Of a DNA stretch of 64,000 bases, positions 41,784-51,344 are shown one piece after another. Each line of letters opens with the position of its first letter. The first letter of the stretch is position 1. The notes below the pieces were generated by a model. That model was not told the DNA's origin and made no database searches. It was given only the letters and a program-made list of their open reading frames with translations. The position numbers and the translations under genes are program-made. The stretch is taken from NCBI RefSeq assembly GCF_019145475.1, contig NZ_JAHTKI010000003.1:1-64000 (forward strand). The letters are read 5' to 3'. The stretch is from Pseudomonas botevensis (GTDB lineage: Bacteria > Pseudomonadota > Gammaproteobacteria > Pseudomonadales > Pseudomonadaceae).

Positions 41784-43001
41784 ATGGCGGTCAAGGCAGC
41801 GAAAATCAGCGTCTACGCCTGGGAAGGCACGGACAGGAAAGGCAGCAAGGTCACTGGCGAGTTGAGCGGGCAGAACCCGGCACTGATCAAGGCGCAACTG
41901 CGCAAGCAAGGCATCAATCCGGGCAAGGTACGCAAGAAATCCGCCTCACTGCTCAGTTTCGGCAAACGCATCAAGGCCCAGGACATCGCCCTGTTCACCC
42001 GGCAGATGGCAACGATGATGAAGGCCGGCGTGCCGCTGTTGCAGTCGTTCGACATCATCGGTGAAGGCTTTGAAAACCCGGCGATGCGCAAGCTGGTCGA
42101 CGAGGTCAAGCAGGAGGTCGCCGCCGGTAACAGCTTCGCGGCGGCACTGCGCAAGAAACCGCAGTATTTCGATGAACTGTATTGCAACCTGGTGGATGCC
42201 GGCGAGCAGTCCGGTGCCCTCGACACCCTGCTGGAACGGGTCGCGACCTACAAGGAAAAGAGCGAGAGCCTCAAGGCCAAGATCAAGAAAGCCATGACCT
42301 ACCCGACGGCCGTGGTGCTGGTGGCGGCCGTCGTGACCGGGATCCTGCTGGTGAAAGTGGTGCCGCAGTTCCAGTCGGTGTTCTCCGGTTTCGGTGCCGA
42401 GCTGCCGGCCTTCACCCTGATGGTGATCAGTCTCTCGGAATTCATGCAGCAATGGTGGTGGGCGATCCTCGGCGCCCTGGTGGCGGCGTTTTTCGGCACG
42501 CGCCATGCGCTGAAAACCTCCCAGCCCCTGCGCGACCGTCGCGACGCCTGGCTGCTGAAACTGCCACTGGTGGGCACGCTGATGTACAAGTCTGCCGTGG
42601 CGCGTTTCGCTCGTACCCTGTCGACCACGTTCGCCGCCGGGGTGCCGCTGGTGGAAGCCCTGGACTCGGTGGCCGGTGCCACCGGCAACGTGGTGTTCAA
42701 GCGGGCGGTGCAGCGGATCCGGCAGGATGTCGCCACCGGCATGCAGTTGAATTTTTCGATGCGCGCCACCGGCGTCTTTCCGAACATGGCGGTGCAGATG
42801 ACCGCGATCGGCGAAGAGTCCGGCGCGCTGGACGAGATGCTCGACAAGGTCGCAGGATTCTACGAGGACGAAGTGGACAACATGGTCGACAACCTCACCA
42901 GCCTGATGGAGCCGTTCGTCATGGTGATACTCGGGGTGATCGTCGGCGGGCTGGTGGTGGCGATGTATTTGCCGATTTTCCAACTCGGCTCCGCGATCTG
43001 A
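41784..43001 (+). CDS. pilC: PilC, type IV pilus inner-membrane platform protein
   Basis: A 405-aa GspF/PilC protein with two homologous T2SSF domains (about 70-195 and 275-398) and three membrane segments (about 172-195, 220-240, 375-398). It anchors the PilB and PilT motors. The repeated family motif is visible as FTRQMATMMKAGVPLLQSFDII and FARTLSTTFAAGVPLVEALDSV. Length is typical. Confidence 0.97.
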   Translation: MAVKAAKISVYAWEGTDRKGSKVTGELSGQNPALIKAQLRKQGINPGKVRKKSASLLSFGKRIKAQDIALFTRQMATMMKAGVPLLQSFDIIGEGFENPAMRKLVDEVKQEVAAGNSFAAALRKKPQYFDELYCNLVDAGEQSGALDTLLERVATYKEKSESLKAKIKKAMTYPTAVVLVAAVVTGILLVKVVPQFQSVFSGFGAELPAFTLMVISLSEFMQQWWWAILGALVAAFFGTRHALKTSQPLRDRRDAWLLKLPLVGTLMYKSAVARFARTLSTTFAAGVPLVEALDSVAGATGNVVFKRAVQRIRQDVATGMQLNFSMRATGVFPNMAVQMTAIGEESGALDEMLDKVAGFYEDEVDNMVDNLTSLMEPFVMVILGVIVGGLVVAMYLPIFQLGSAI

Positions 43002-43002
43002 C

Positions 43003-43875
43003 ATGCCTGTCGACGAACTCTTCAGTGTGTATCCGTTGGCTTTTGTCTTCACCGCCCTGCTCGTAGGGCTGGTGGTCGGCAGTTTCCTCAACGTGCTGGT
43101 CTGGCGCCTGCCGAAAATGCTTGAGCGCGACTGGCGCCAGCAGGCCCGCGATGTCCTCGGCCTGCCCGGCGAAACGCCACTGCCCACCTACAACCTGATG
43201 CTGCCGCATTCGCAATGCCCGCATTGCGCCCACCGTATCCGCGCGTGGGAAAACATTCCGCTGCTCAGTTACCTGTGGTTGCGTGGACGTTGCTCGGCGT
43301 GCGCCGCGCCGATCAGCAAGCGTTATCCACTGACCGAACTGGCCTGCGGCCTGCTCTCGGCCTTCATTGCCTGGCATTTGGGTTTCGGCTGGGCCGCCTG
43401 CCTGTTGATCGTCCTGACCTGGGGCTTGCTGGCGATGAGCCTGATCGACATCGACGTCGGATTGCTGCCCGATGTGCTGGTGCTGCCGCTGCTGTGGCTG
43501 GGGCTGATCGTCAACAGCTTCGGGGTGTTCGTCTCGCTGCATGAGGCGCTGTGGGGCGCGGTGGCGGGTTACATGGCGCTGTGGTCGGTGTTCTGGCTGT
43601 TCAAACTGCTGACCGGCAAGGACGGCATCGGTCACGGCGACTTCAAGCTGCTGGGCCTCTTGGGGGCCTGGGGCGGCTGGCAGATCCTGCCGTTGACCGT
43701 CCTGCTCTCATCGTTGGTGGGGGCCATTCTCGGGGTGATTTTGCTCAAGCTGCGCGAGCAGAACACATCGACGCCCATCCCCTTTGGTCCCTATCTGGCA
43801 ATTGCCGGCTGGATTGCCTTGCTCTGGGGTGGTCAAATAACCGACTTCTATTGGCAGTTTGTCGGTTTGAAATGA
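43003..43875 (+). CDS. pilD: PilD, prepilin peptidase / N-methyltransferase
   Basis: A 290-aa polytopic aspartic protease that trims and N-methylates PilA, PilE and type II secretion pseudopilins. The zinc-binding cytoplasmic loop has Cys72-x2-Cys75 and Cys97-x2-Cys100. The catalytic aspartates are Asp149 ([12 protein letters not shown]) and Asp213 ([14 protein letters not shown]). About eight membrane helices are present. It overlaps coaE by 4 nt (ATGA at 43872-43875). Confidence 0.97.
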   Translation: MPVDELFSVYPLAFVFTALLVGLVVGSFLNVLVWRLPKMLERDWRQQARDVLGLPGETPLPTYNLMLPHSQCPHCAHRIRAWENIPLLSYLWLRGRCSACAAPISKRYPLTELACGLLSAFIAWHLGFGWAACLLIVLTWGLLAMSLIDIDVGLLPDVLVLPLLWLGLIVNSFGVFVSLHEALWGAVAGYMALWSVFWLFKLLTGKDGIGHGDFKLLGLLGAWGGWQILPLTVLLSSLVGAILGVILLKLREQNTSTPIPFGPYLAIAGWIALLWGGQITDFYWQFVGLK

Positions 43876-44495
43876 ATACCCCTGTGGAAAAACCCTGGAT
43901 TCTCGGCCTGACCGGCGGCATTGGCAGCGGCAAAAGCGCGGCCGCGCAGCACTTCATCGACCTCGGCATCCATGTGGTCGACGCCGATCACGCGGCGCGC
44001 TGGGTGGTCGAACCGGGGCGCCCGGCGCTGGCGAAAATCGCCGAGCATTTCGGCCCCGGCGTCTTGCAGGCCGACGGCACACTGGACCGCGCGGCCCTGC
44101 GCAAACTGATTTTCGAAGTGCCGCAAGAGCGGCGCTGGCTCGAAGCCTTGCTGCATCCGTTGATCGCCGAGGAAATCGCTCATCACCTGGCGCAGGCAAA
44201 ATCGCCTTACGCGATTCTGGTTTCGCCGCTGTTGATCGAATCAGGGCAATACGCGATGACCCAACGGATCCTGGTGATCGACGCCCCGCAACAATTACAG
44301 ATCGAACGCACCCTGCAACGTGACCAGACCAGCGAGCAGCAGGTTCAGGCGATCCTCAAGGCGCAATCGAGCCGTGAAGACCGCGTGAGCCATGCCGATG
44401 ACGTGGTGGTCAACGACCGCGACCTCGCCTGGCTGCACGGCGAGGTGGAGCGTCTGCACGATTTTTACCTGACTTTAAGTGGAGGCCGATCATGA
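43872..44495 (+). CDS. coaE: CoaE, dephospho-CoA kinase
   Basis: Last step of coenzyme A synthesis. It is 207 aa from the ATG at 43872, which overlaps the pilD stop. The P-loop is GGIGSGKS (15-22), preceded by ILGLT. The conserved DADHAAR (about 37-43) and the lid-region RDQTS follow. Together with panB and panC in this window it covers parts of the CoA pathway, though not in one operon. Confidence 0.96.
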   Translation: MNTPVEKPWILGLTGGIGSGKSAAAQHFIDLGIHVVDADHAARWVVEPGRPALAKIAEHFGPGVLQADGTLDRAALRKLIFEVPQERRWLEALLHPLIAEEIAHHLAQAKSPYAILVSPLLIESGQYAMTQRILVIDAPQQLQIERTLQRDQTSEQQVQAILKAQSSREDRVSHADDVVVNDRDLAWLHGEVERLHDFYLTLSGGRS

Positions 44496-44692
44496 GCCAG
44501 ACCCCAACCGTCAACTGCCCGACCTGCGGCGCGCCGGTGGAATTCATTCCCGAGAACACATTCCGCCCGTTCTGCTCGGATCGCTGCAAGCTGATCGACC
44601 TCGGTGCCTGGGCTGCCGAAGATCACAAGATTCCGGTCGCCCCGGATGCCGAAGACGAACTGTTTTCCAGCGATTTCGACCCGCGCCACTGA
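44492..44692 (+). CDS. yacG: YacG, zinc-binding DNA gyrase inhibitor family protein
   Basis: A 66-aa zinc protein of the YacG family, which in E. coli binds GyrB and inhibits gyrase. The C4 site is complete: Cys9, Cys12, Cys28 and Cys32, with [17 protein letters not shown] as the family signature. It has an acidic C-terminal tail. It overlaps coaE by 4 nt, completing pilB-C-D-coaE-yacG, and converges on the next gene with 6 nt between stops. Confidence 0.95.
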   Translation: MSQTPTVNCPTCGAPVEFIPENTFRPFCSDRCKLIDLGAWAAEDHKIPVAPDAEDELFSSDFDPRH

Positions 44693-44698
44693 TCCCGC

Positions 44699-44914
44699 TC
44701 AGGGCCGCATAAAGCCGTAGTCCTGATCGTCGTCGAGGTTTTCCGCCAGAAAGCGCAACTCGTCGGCCAGGTCTTCGGCGTTGCGCACCGCCTTGCTCTG
44801 CTGCACCACCGCACTGAGCAAGGCGCGCAGGCTCAGGCCCGGATCGAACCCCACCTCCTGCGCCATCTCCAGACTTTGCCGGGTTTCCTGCCTCGCCCAC
44901 TCGTAAACACTCAT
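44699..44914 (-). CDS. Conserved hypothetical protein, 71 aa
   Basis: Small soluble acidic protein (MSVYEWARQETRQSLEMAQE at the N-terminus), predicted mainly helical, ending DDDQDYGFMRP. It has a good ribosome site (AGGAG, 6-7 nt before the ATG at 44914), which rules out the longer frame reaching back to 45121. A counterpart lies beside yacG in other pseudomonads. No domain recognised. Confidence 0.75.
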   Translation of the reverse strand: MSVYEWARQETRQSLEMAQEVGFDPGLSLRALLSAVVQQSKAVRNAEDLADELRFLAENLDDDQDYGFMRP

Positions 44915-44979
44915 GTCGCTGCTCCTGAAGGGATTTGGCCGAGCATGAAATGCCGCGCGCGCGGTGTGATTGATGTGGA

Positions 44980-45669
44980 TCAAGAATCGCGATCGTCGTC
45001 TTTCCAGGGCGCTGAAAGGTAGCGGGTGCGGTTGAAGGTCTCCAGCCATTCCGGGCAAAACACCACCAGCGCGCTGACCACCATGCCGTTGATGAACGCT
45101 TCGGGAAAAATCAGCAGCCACAGGTAACCGATGAAGTCCTCAAGCCATTCGGGCATGGCGAACAGGCCGTCGTACCACAGCAGGGTCAGGCTCAGCGTCA
45201 GGCACAGCAACGCCGAGAGCGCGGCGGCAAAGAACCCGGAACAGAAGATATACACAAACGGATTACGCGGCTGCGCCCGCTCGACCAGGATCGCCAGGCA
45301 TTCAGTGATCAACACCGGCAGCAAAATGAACAACGCCCCGTTGACCCCGAGGGCCGCCAGATCCTGCCGGCCGAGCAGTACCAGGCCGAGTTGCGCCACC
45401 AACCCGCCGACGATTGCCAGCGGCCAGTCGAGCAACAGCGTCACCGCCGTCATGCCGATGAAATGGTAAGACACGCCAGTGTCGAAATCCCTGCGCACCA
45501 GCCACAACAGAAACAGTGCAAATACCGTCCCGAACAACAAATGCTGACGCCGATTGTCACTGAACAATTCGACCCACGGAGCGCGGCAGACCGCCCAGAC
45601 CAGCACTGGCAGGTAGACCAGCCAGCCCAGTGTCAGGCTCGTGGACGACAGCAGTTCAGCACCGATCAT
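44980..45669 (-). CDS. CbiM-like energy-coupling-factor permease family membrane protein
   Basis: A 229-aa integral membrane protein with about six or seven helices, similar to the CbiM/NikM substrate-binding components of ECF cobalt/nickel importers (SYHFIGMTAVTLLLDWPLAIVGGLVAQ is the recognisable stretch). The typical CbiM N-terminal metal-ligand sequence (Met-His-Ile) is absent: it begins MIGAELLSS. No ECF ATPase or T-component genes are next to it, so metal transport is uncertain. The final 25 residues are a charged cytoplasmic tail. Confidence 0.7.
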   Translation of the reverse strand: MIGAELLSSTSLTLGWLVYLPVLVWAVCRAPWVELFSDNRRQHLLFGTVFALFLLWLVRRDFDTGVSYHFIGMTAVTLLLDWPLAIVGGLVAQLGLVLLGRQDLAALGVNGALFILLPVLITECLAILVERAQPRNPFVYIFCSGFFAAALSALLCLTLSLTLLWYDGLFAMPEWLEDFIGYLWLLIFPEAFINGMVVSALVVFCPEWLETFNRTRYLSAPWKDDDRDS

Positions 45670-45774
45670 GACTCCTCCCTGACCAATTCCCCTACAGGGG
45701 TGATTCGTCGCAGTCTACACCGCACGCCTGCGCAAATTTTCTGCTTGTCGCATTTGAACGCTAAGCTTGGGCCT

Positions 45775-46401
45775 ATGGATGACTCAGATTACCTACGCCT
45801 GCTGACCATCGCGGCCGAGCAAGCCAACGCGTTCCTGTCCAATGCCCGCAAATGGGAGCGTGAGCGTTGGGTCTGCCAGCGCCTGCTGCAAGGCTTGAAC
45901 ATTCCGTACCGCGCCGACGAATTTGCCCCCGCCGGGGAGCCGCCGGACGTGTTGTTCCGTGATGCCAATTTCGAAGTGTTTTTCGTGCTCGATGAGGGGC
46001 GACGCCTCAACGACGAATGGCGCGACGAGTTGCAACGCCGGCGCAGTGCGTTTTCCCTCAGCCAACTGGTGCGGCGCGAAGCCAAGCCACGGCGGATTCC
46101 GGCCAATGAATTTCTGCTCAGACTGGCGCCGACCCTGCGCAAAAAAGCGCACAACTACAAGGAGCGCGGCATGGATCTGGGGGAGCTGGACATCATCGCC
46201 TTCGCCAGCCTCAAGCGCGAAGTGCTGGATCTGAACAGCCACTTTCCACCGCCGACCGAATATTTGCGTCAGGGCTGGCGCTCGTTGTCGCTGGTCGGCC
46301 CGACGTTCGCCCGCGTGCTGTTCGCCCATCCGGATGCACCGGATTTTCTGCGCAGCAACCTCGGCCGCAGCATCGTGTTCGACGTCGGTATCAGCCTCTA
46401 G
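45775..46401 (+). CDS. DUF1780 domain-containing protein
   Basis: A 208-aa soluble protein of the Pseudomonas DUF1780 family (MDDSDYLRLLTIAAEQANAF at the N-terminus). It is rich in Arg and charged residues, with an alpha/beta pattern: FEVFFVLDEGRRLNDEWR (about 64-81), then IPANEFLLRLAPTLRKKAHNYKERG (about 102-126). The combination of Glu/Asp strands is faintly nuclease-like, but I see no secure motif. The start at 45775 follows the divergent spacer. Function unknown. Confidence 0.8.
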   Translation: MDDSDYLRLLTIAAEQANAFLSNARKWERERWVCQRLLQGLNIPYRADEFAPAGEPPDVLFRDANFEVFFVLDEGRRLNDEWRDELQRRRSAFSLSQLVRREAKPRRIPANEFLLRLAPTLRKKAHNYKERGMDLGELDIIAFASLKREVLDLNSHFPPPTEYLRQGWRSLSLVGPTFARVLFAHPDAPDFLRSNLGRSIVFDVGISL

Positions 46402-46536
46402 CAGGATGGCGCGATTGCCGGCCGGATGTTACAAAAGCGCAATCATTCGCCCGGATGACATGCGCCGTTCAACGCCCGCAGACAAAACGCTGTAACGTCT
46501 GCGCATTCAGCAACGTCTATCCCTGACGAGGCCTTT

Positions 46537-46710
46537 ATGACCAGCCGCCTGAACCCCGAAGACCAGAAGCATGTCGAAGAGTACCTGCAATTGTCCCAAC
46601 ACCGTGTCGAGCGCCGGCCTTTCCGGCCGTGGATGCTCCTGGTGCTGGTACTGGCAGTGACCATTGGTCTGGGCCTGTTGAGCCGATTTATCAGTTACCT
46701 GACGCTATGA
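46537..46710 (+). CDS. DUF3094 small membrane protein
   Basis: A 57-aa protein, MTSRLNPEDQKHVEEYLQLS at the N-terminus, with a basic hinge VERRPFRPW and one membrane helix (about 33-52). This is the pattern of the DUF3094 family, found next to DUF1780 and ndh genes in Pseudomonas. It is predicted to be a single-span, N-inside protein. Function unknown. The ndh start lies 60 bp downstream. Confidence 0.8.
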   Translation: MTSRLNPEDQKHVEEYLQLSQHRVERRPFRPWMLLVLVLAVTIGLGLLSRFISYLTL

Positions 46711-46770
46711 GCAGCATCGCGCTCGCTCGGGTGACCGCACCGATTTCTTTTAGCCTTGCGAGTTATCCCC

Positions 46771-48069
46771 ATGTCCCATCGTATTGTCATTGTCGGCGGC
46801 GGCGCCGGCGGTCTGGAGTTGGCTACCCGTCTGGGTAAGACTCTGGGCAAGCGTGGCATTGCCAGCGTGATGCTGGTCGACGCCAACCTGACCCACATCT
46901 GGAAACCGCTGTTGCACGAAGTGGCCGCCGGATCGCTGAACTCTTCCGAAGATGAACTCAACTATGTCGCCCAGGCCAAATGGAACCACTTCGAGTTCCA
47001 GCTCGGGCGCATGAGCGGGCTCGATCGCGCGCAGAAGAAAATCCAGCTTGCCGCCACCTACGACGAAAACGGCGTCGAACTCGTACCGGCGCGGGAAGTG
47101 CCTTACGACTCGCTGGTGATTTCGGTCGGCAGCACCACCAACGACTTCGGCACCCAGGGCGCGGCGCAGCATTGCCTGTTCCTCGACACCCGCAAACAGG
47201 CAGAGCGCTTCCACCAGCAGCTGCTCAACCACTACCTGCGCGCTCACGCCGGACAGAACGACGATGTCGCGCAGATCAGCGTGGCAATCGTCGGCGCCGG
47301 TGCGACCGGGGTCGAGCTGGCAGCGGAACTGCACAACGCTGCGCATGAACTGGCGGCCTACGGCCTCGACCGGATCAAACCGGAGAACATGCACATCACC
47401 CTGATCGAAGCCGGGCCACGGGTGCTGCCTGCCCTGCCGGAGCGAATCAGCGGCCCGGTCCACAAGACCCTGGAGAAACTCGGGGTCAACGTGATGACCA
47501 ACGCGTCGGTCAGCGAAGTCACCGCCGACAGCCTGATCACCGCCGACGGCAACGAAATCAAGGCCAGCCTGAAAGTCTGGGCCGCCGGTATTCGCGCGCC
47601 GGGTTTCCTCAAGGACATCGACGGTCTGGAAACCAATCGCATCAATCAACTGCAAGTGCTGCCGACCTTGCAGACCACCCGCGACGAAAACATCTTCGCC
47701 TTCGGCGACTGCGCCGCGTGCCCGCAACCCGGTTCCGACCGCAATGTGCCGCCACGCGCGCAAGCCGCGCACCAACAGGCGTCGCTGCTGGCCAAATCGC
47801 TGAAACTGCGCATCGAGGGCAAGTCCCTGCCGGAGTACAAGTACACCGACTACGGCTCGCTGATTTCGCTGTCACGTTTCTCCGCCGTGGGTAACCTGAT
47901 GGGCAACCTGACCGGCAGCGTGATGCTCGAAGGCTGGCTGGCGCGGATGTTCTACGTGTCGCTGTACCGCATGCACCAGATGGCGTTGTACGGACCGTTC
48001 CGCACGGCCATGCTGATGCTGGGCAGCAAGATCGGACGCGGCACCGAGCCACGCCTGAAGCTGCACTGA
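46771..48069 (+). CDS. ndh: Type II NADH:quinone oxidoreductase (NDH-2)
   Basis: A 432-aa monotopic FAD flavoprotein that passes electrons from NADH to quinone without pumping protons. The FAD Rossmann motif is RIVIVGGGAGGLELA at the N-terminus. The NADH-binding motif is VAIVGAGATGVELAAEL (about 170-186). FAFGDCAAC near residue 309 closes the FAD site, and quinone-site AAHQQA follows. The C-terminal amphipathic membrane-binding part is present. The start is the ATG at 46771. Confidence 0.95.
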   Translation: MSHRIVIVGGGAGGLELATRLGKTLGKRGIASVMLVDANLTHIWKPLLHEVAAGSLNSSEDELNYVAQAKWNHFEFQLGRMSGLDRAQKKIQLAATYDENGVELVPAREVPYDSLVISVGSTTNDFGTQGAAQHCLFLDTRKQAERFHQQLLNHYLRAHAGQNDDVAQISVAIVGAGATGVELAAELHNAAHELAAYGLDRIKPENMHITLIEAGPRVLPALPERISGPVHKTLEKLGVNVMTNASVSEVTADSLITADGNEIKASLKVWAAGIRAPGFLKDIDGLETNRINQLQVLPTLQTTRDENIFAFGDCAACPQPGSDRNVPPRAQAAHQQASLLAKSLKLRIEGKSLPEYKYTDYGSLISLSRFSAVGNLMGNLTGSVMLEGWLARMFYVSLYRMHQMALYGPFRTAMLMLGSKIGRGTEPRLKLH

Positions 48070-48079
48070 TGTAAACCCC

Positions 48080-48164
48080 GTGGGAGCGGGGTTGCTCGCC
48101 AAAGCGCCGGGGCAGACAGTAATGAATTGCCGCCCCCTGCATTCGCGAGCAACCCCGTTCGCAC
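48080..48164. repeat. REP element pair after ndh
   Basis: GTGGGAGCGGGGTTGCTCGC and GCGAGCAACCCCGTTCGCAC face each other across about 45 nt, again a REPIN-type doublet. It lies 10 bp after the ndh stop. Confidence 0.8.
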
Positions 48165-48361
48165 AATTGTTTGAACAGCACAAACCCTGAAGATCTGTTT
48201 CCTACTGTATCCCGCCCCACCTTTCCCACCTTCGCTTACAAACTCCCCCGCTGCACGACACAGACGCGATACACCGCCCCCGCCTAATGGCCACACCCGA
48301 GCACAACGGCTCCGGCTAATCCCAAACGCGTGGTTGCGCTGTGCAACCGAAGGAGAATGCA

Positions 48362-48769
48362 ATGTCCCGTACTTCGAAACCTACCAAGAACTCCATTGGC
48401 CTGGTCGGCGCTGTCCTGGCCGGTGGCCTGATGCTCTCGGGCTCGGTGTTCGCCGCGCAGCCGCTGACCCAGGGCTACATGGTCGCCTCGGCGGAAACTT
48501 CGGTGAAAACCCCGGAAGGCAAATGTGGTGAAGGCAAATGCGGCGATGCGTCGATGGCCAAAACCGACACCGATGGCGACGGTAAAGTCTCCCGTGCCGA
48601 ATTCCTGAAAGTCGCGCCGAAGTCCGACTTCGACAAGATCGACACCAACCACGACGGCTTTATCGACGAGCAAGAGGCGTACAACAACGTCAAAGCCAAC
48701 TTCGAAGCCAATGGCAAGAAAATGCCCAAAGGCCTGTTTGAACATCTGAAAGATCAAGACGGCGCCTGA
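48362..48769 (+). CDS. Secreted EF-hand protein with tandem EGKCG motifs (HvfA-like)
   Basis: A 135-aa exported protein. A long signal region (about 1-32, hydrophobic GLVGAVLAGGLMLSGSVF) is followed by two adjacent EGKCG pentapeptides (52-56 and 57-61) carrying the only cysteines (Cys55, Cys60). Two canonical EF-hand loops follow: Asp69-x-Asp71-x-Asp73-Gly...Glu80 and Asp94-x-Asn96-x-Asp98-Gly...Glu105. The C-terminus is a Lys-rich helix. EGKCG repeats are the modified core of HvfA/BufA-type RiPP metallophores, yet no DUF692 enzyme gene adjoins. The start at 48362 follows GAAGGAGAATGCA. Confidence 0.85.
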   Translation: MSRTSKPTKNSIGLVGAVLAGGLMLSGSVFAAQPLTQGYMVASAETSVKTPEGKCGEGKCGDASMAKTDTDGDGKVSRAEFLKVAPKSDFDKIDTNHDGFIDEQEAYNNVKANFEANGKKMPKGLFEHLKDQDGA

Positions 48770-48794
48770 TTGCCTTTCAACTCCGGAAAAAACC

Positions 48795-48829
48795 AAGCCG
48801 CGGCTTTCTCTCGAAAGGCGCGGCTTTTT
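48795..48829 (+). terminator. Rho-independent terminator of the EF-hand gene
   Basis: AAGCCGCG (48795-48802) pairs with CGCGGCTT (48819-48826), followed by a T-run. It ends 15 bp before the convergent chemoreceptor stop. Confidence 0.8.
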
Positions 48830-48843
48830 CACATCGGCCGAAG

Positions 48844-50535
<1,692 letters not shown>

Positions 50536-50593
50536 TTAGCGGGCTATCGGCATGTTGTACGACGACTTGAATGAAACTTCACTTTTTCGGGAC

Positions 50594-50631
50594 AAAAAAA
50601 ATCCCCGTATCTTTCGATACGAGGATTTTTA
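50594..50631 (-). terminator. Terminator of the tRNA cluster
   Basis: Read on the minus strand, ATCCTCGTATC GAAA GATACGGGGAT is followed by T7. It lies directly after the last tRNA-Pro (3' end at 50635). Confidence 0.85.
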
Positions 50632-50634
50632 ATA

Positions 50635-50711
50635 TGGTCGGGGTAAGGGGATTCGAACTCCTGACATCCTGCTCCCAAAGCAGGCGCGCTACCGGACTGC
50701 GCTATACCCCG
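50635..50711 (-). tRNA. tRNA-Pro (anticodon TGG), copy 2 in transcription order
   Basis: 77 nt including encoded CCA. The 5' end is CGGGGTATAGCGCAG, with anticodon TGG in CTTTGGGAG and TTCGAATC in the T-arm; the acceptor CGGGG pairs with CCCCG. It is identical over all 77 nt to the copy at 50887-50963. It starts about 3 nt after the T-run of a terminator-like hairpin. Confidence 0.97.
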
Positions 50712-50713
50712 GT

Positions 50714-50741
50714 AAAAAAAAGGCGACCTTTCAGTCGCCTT
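50714..50741 (-). terminator. Terminator-like hairpin between tRNA-Lys and tRNA-Pro
   Basis: On the minus strand AAGGCGAC TGAAAG GTCGCCTT is followed by T8, a textbook intrinsic terminator. It lies between tRNA-Lys (upstream) and the last tRNA-Pro (downstream), so it should reduce expression of the latter unless a second promoter exists. Confidence 0.8.
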
Positions 50742-50805
50742 CCTCGATCAGCGCTTTTGGCCTCTGATCTTAAGATTCGATTCCAGTGTTACCTGGTTTC
50801 AAAAA

Positions 50806-50881
50806 TGGTGGGTCGTGTGGGATTCGAACCTACGACCAATTGGTTAAAAGCCAACTGCTCTACCAACTGAGCTAACGACCC
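50806..50881 (-). tRNA. tRNA-Lys (anticodon TTT)
   Basis: 76 nt including CCA. The 5' end is GGGTCGTTAGCTCAG and the anticodon loop CTTTTAA holds TTT. The T-arm is GTAGGTTCGAATCC, and the acceptor GGGTCG pairs with CGACCC. Confidence 0.97.
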
Positions 50882-50886
50882 AAAAA

Positions 50887-50963
50887 TGGTCGGGGTAAGG
50901 GGATTCGAACTCCTGACATCCTGCTCCCAAAGCAGGCGCGCTACCGGACTGCGCTATACCCCG
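50887..50963 (-). tRNA. tRNA-Pro (anticodon TGG), copy 1 in transcription order
   Basis: 77 nt including CCA, identical to the copy at 50635-50711. It lies 5 nt after the tRNA-Lys 5' side, so these form a tight Asn-Pro-Lys transcript. Confidence 0.97.
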
Positions 50964-50972
50964 GTTTGAAAT

Positions 50973-51048
50973 TGGCTCCGTGACCAGGACTCGAACCTGG
51001 GACCCAATGATTAACAGTCATTTGCTCTACCGACTGAGCTATCACGGA
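50973..51048 (-). tRNA. tRNA-Asn (anticodon GTT)
   Basis: 76 nt including CCA. The 5' end is TCCGTGATAGCTCAG, and the anticodon loop CTGTTAA holds GTT. The acceptor TCCGTGA pairs with TCACGGA. It is the first gene of the tRNA cluster. Confidence 0.97.
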
Positions 51049-51134
51049 ACAACATATTTCAAGTTACAACTGTGAGGCTTGCCTCACCTCTGCCACCCGT
51101 TCGCATCGCTGCGTTCGTGTGTCTGAGGCGCGCT

Positions 51135-51162
51135 ATTCTACAACCTAGAACACCTCTGTCAA
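51135..51162 (-). promoter_or_regulatory. Promoter of the tRNA cluster
   Basis: On the minus strand TTGACA (51157-51162), 16 nt, TAGAAT (51135-51140): a near-consensus sigma-70 promoter about 85 bp before tRNA-Asn. GCGCGCC just after the -10 looks like a GC-rich discriminator, as expected for stringently controlled stable RNA. Confidence 0.85.
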
Positions 51163-51293
51163 CCCCCTAAATCGCTTTCAAGTTAATGATTTGCAACTTA
51201 TTTCAGATTTCTGCCCAGTGAGCTGAAACCTTGTGGGTGACTGACTGCGGGGCGCACTTTACAAGCCTTTTCCTTAGAGTTCAACAGCCTAAC

Positions 51294-51322
51294 GAAAAAA
51301 AGGCCTCGCAAAGCGAGGCCTT
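51294..51322 (-). terminator. Rho-independent terminator of clpB
   Basis: On the minus strand AAGGCCTCGC TTT GCGAGGCCTT is followed by a T-run. It is 22 bp past the clpB stop. Confidence 0.88.
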
Positions 51323-51344
51323 CCTGTTTTTACACCGTCGAGTA

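Noticed and set aside
45670..45774. Cobalamin riboswitch upstream of the CbiM-like permease
   Set aside because: The spacer is only 105 bp and shared with a divergent gene. I see no B12-box-like sequence or long leader.
50635..51048. Integration site or genomic island at the tRNA cluster
   Set aside because: No integrase, no direct repeat of a tRNA 3' end beyond the duplicated tRNA-Pro, and housekeeping genes on both sides.
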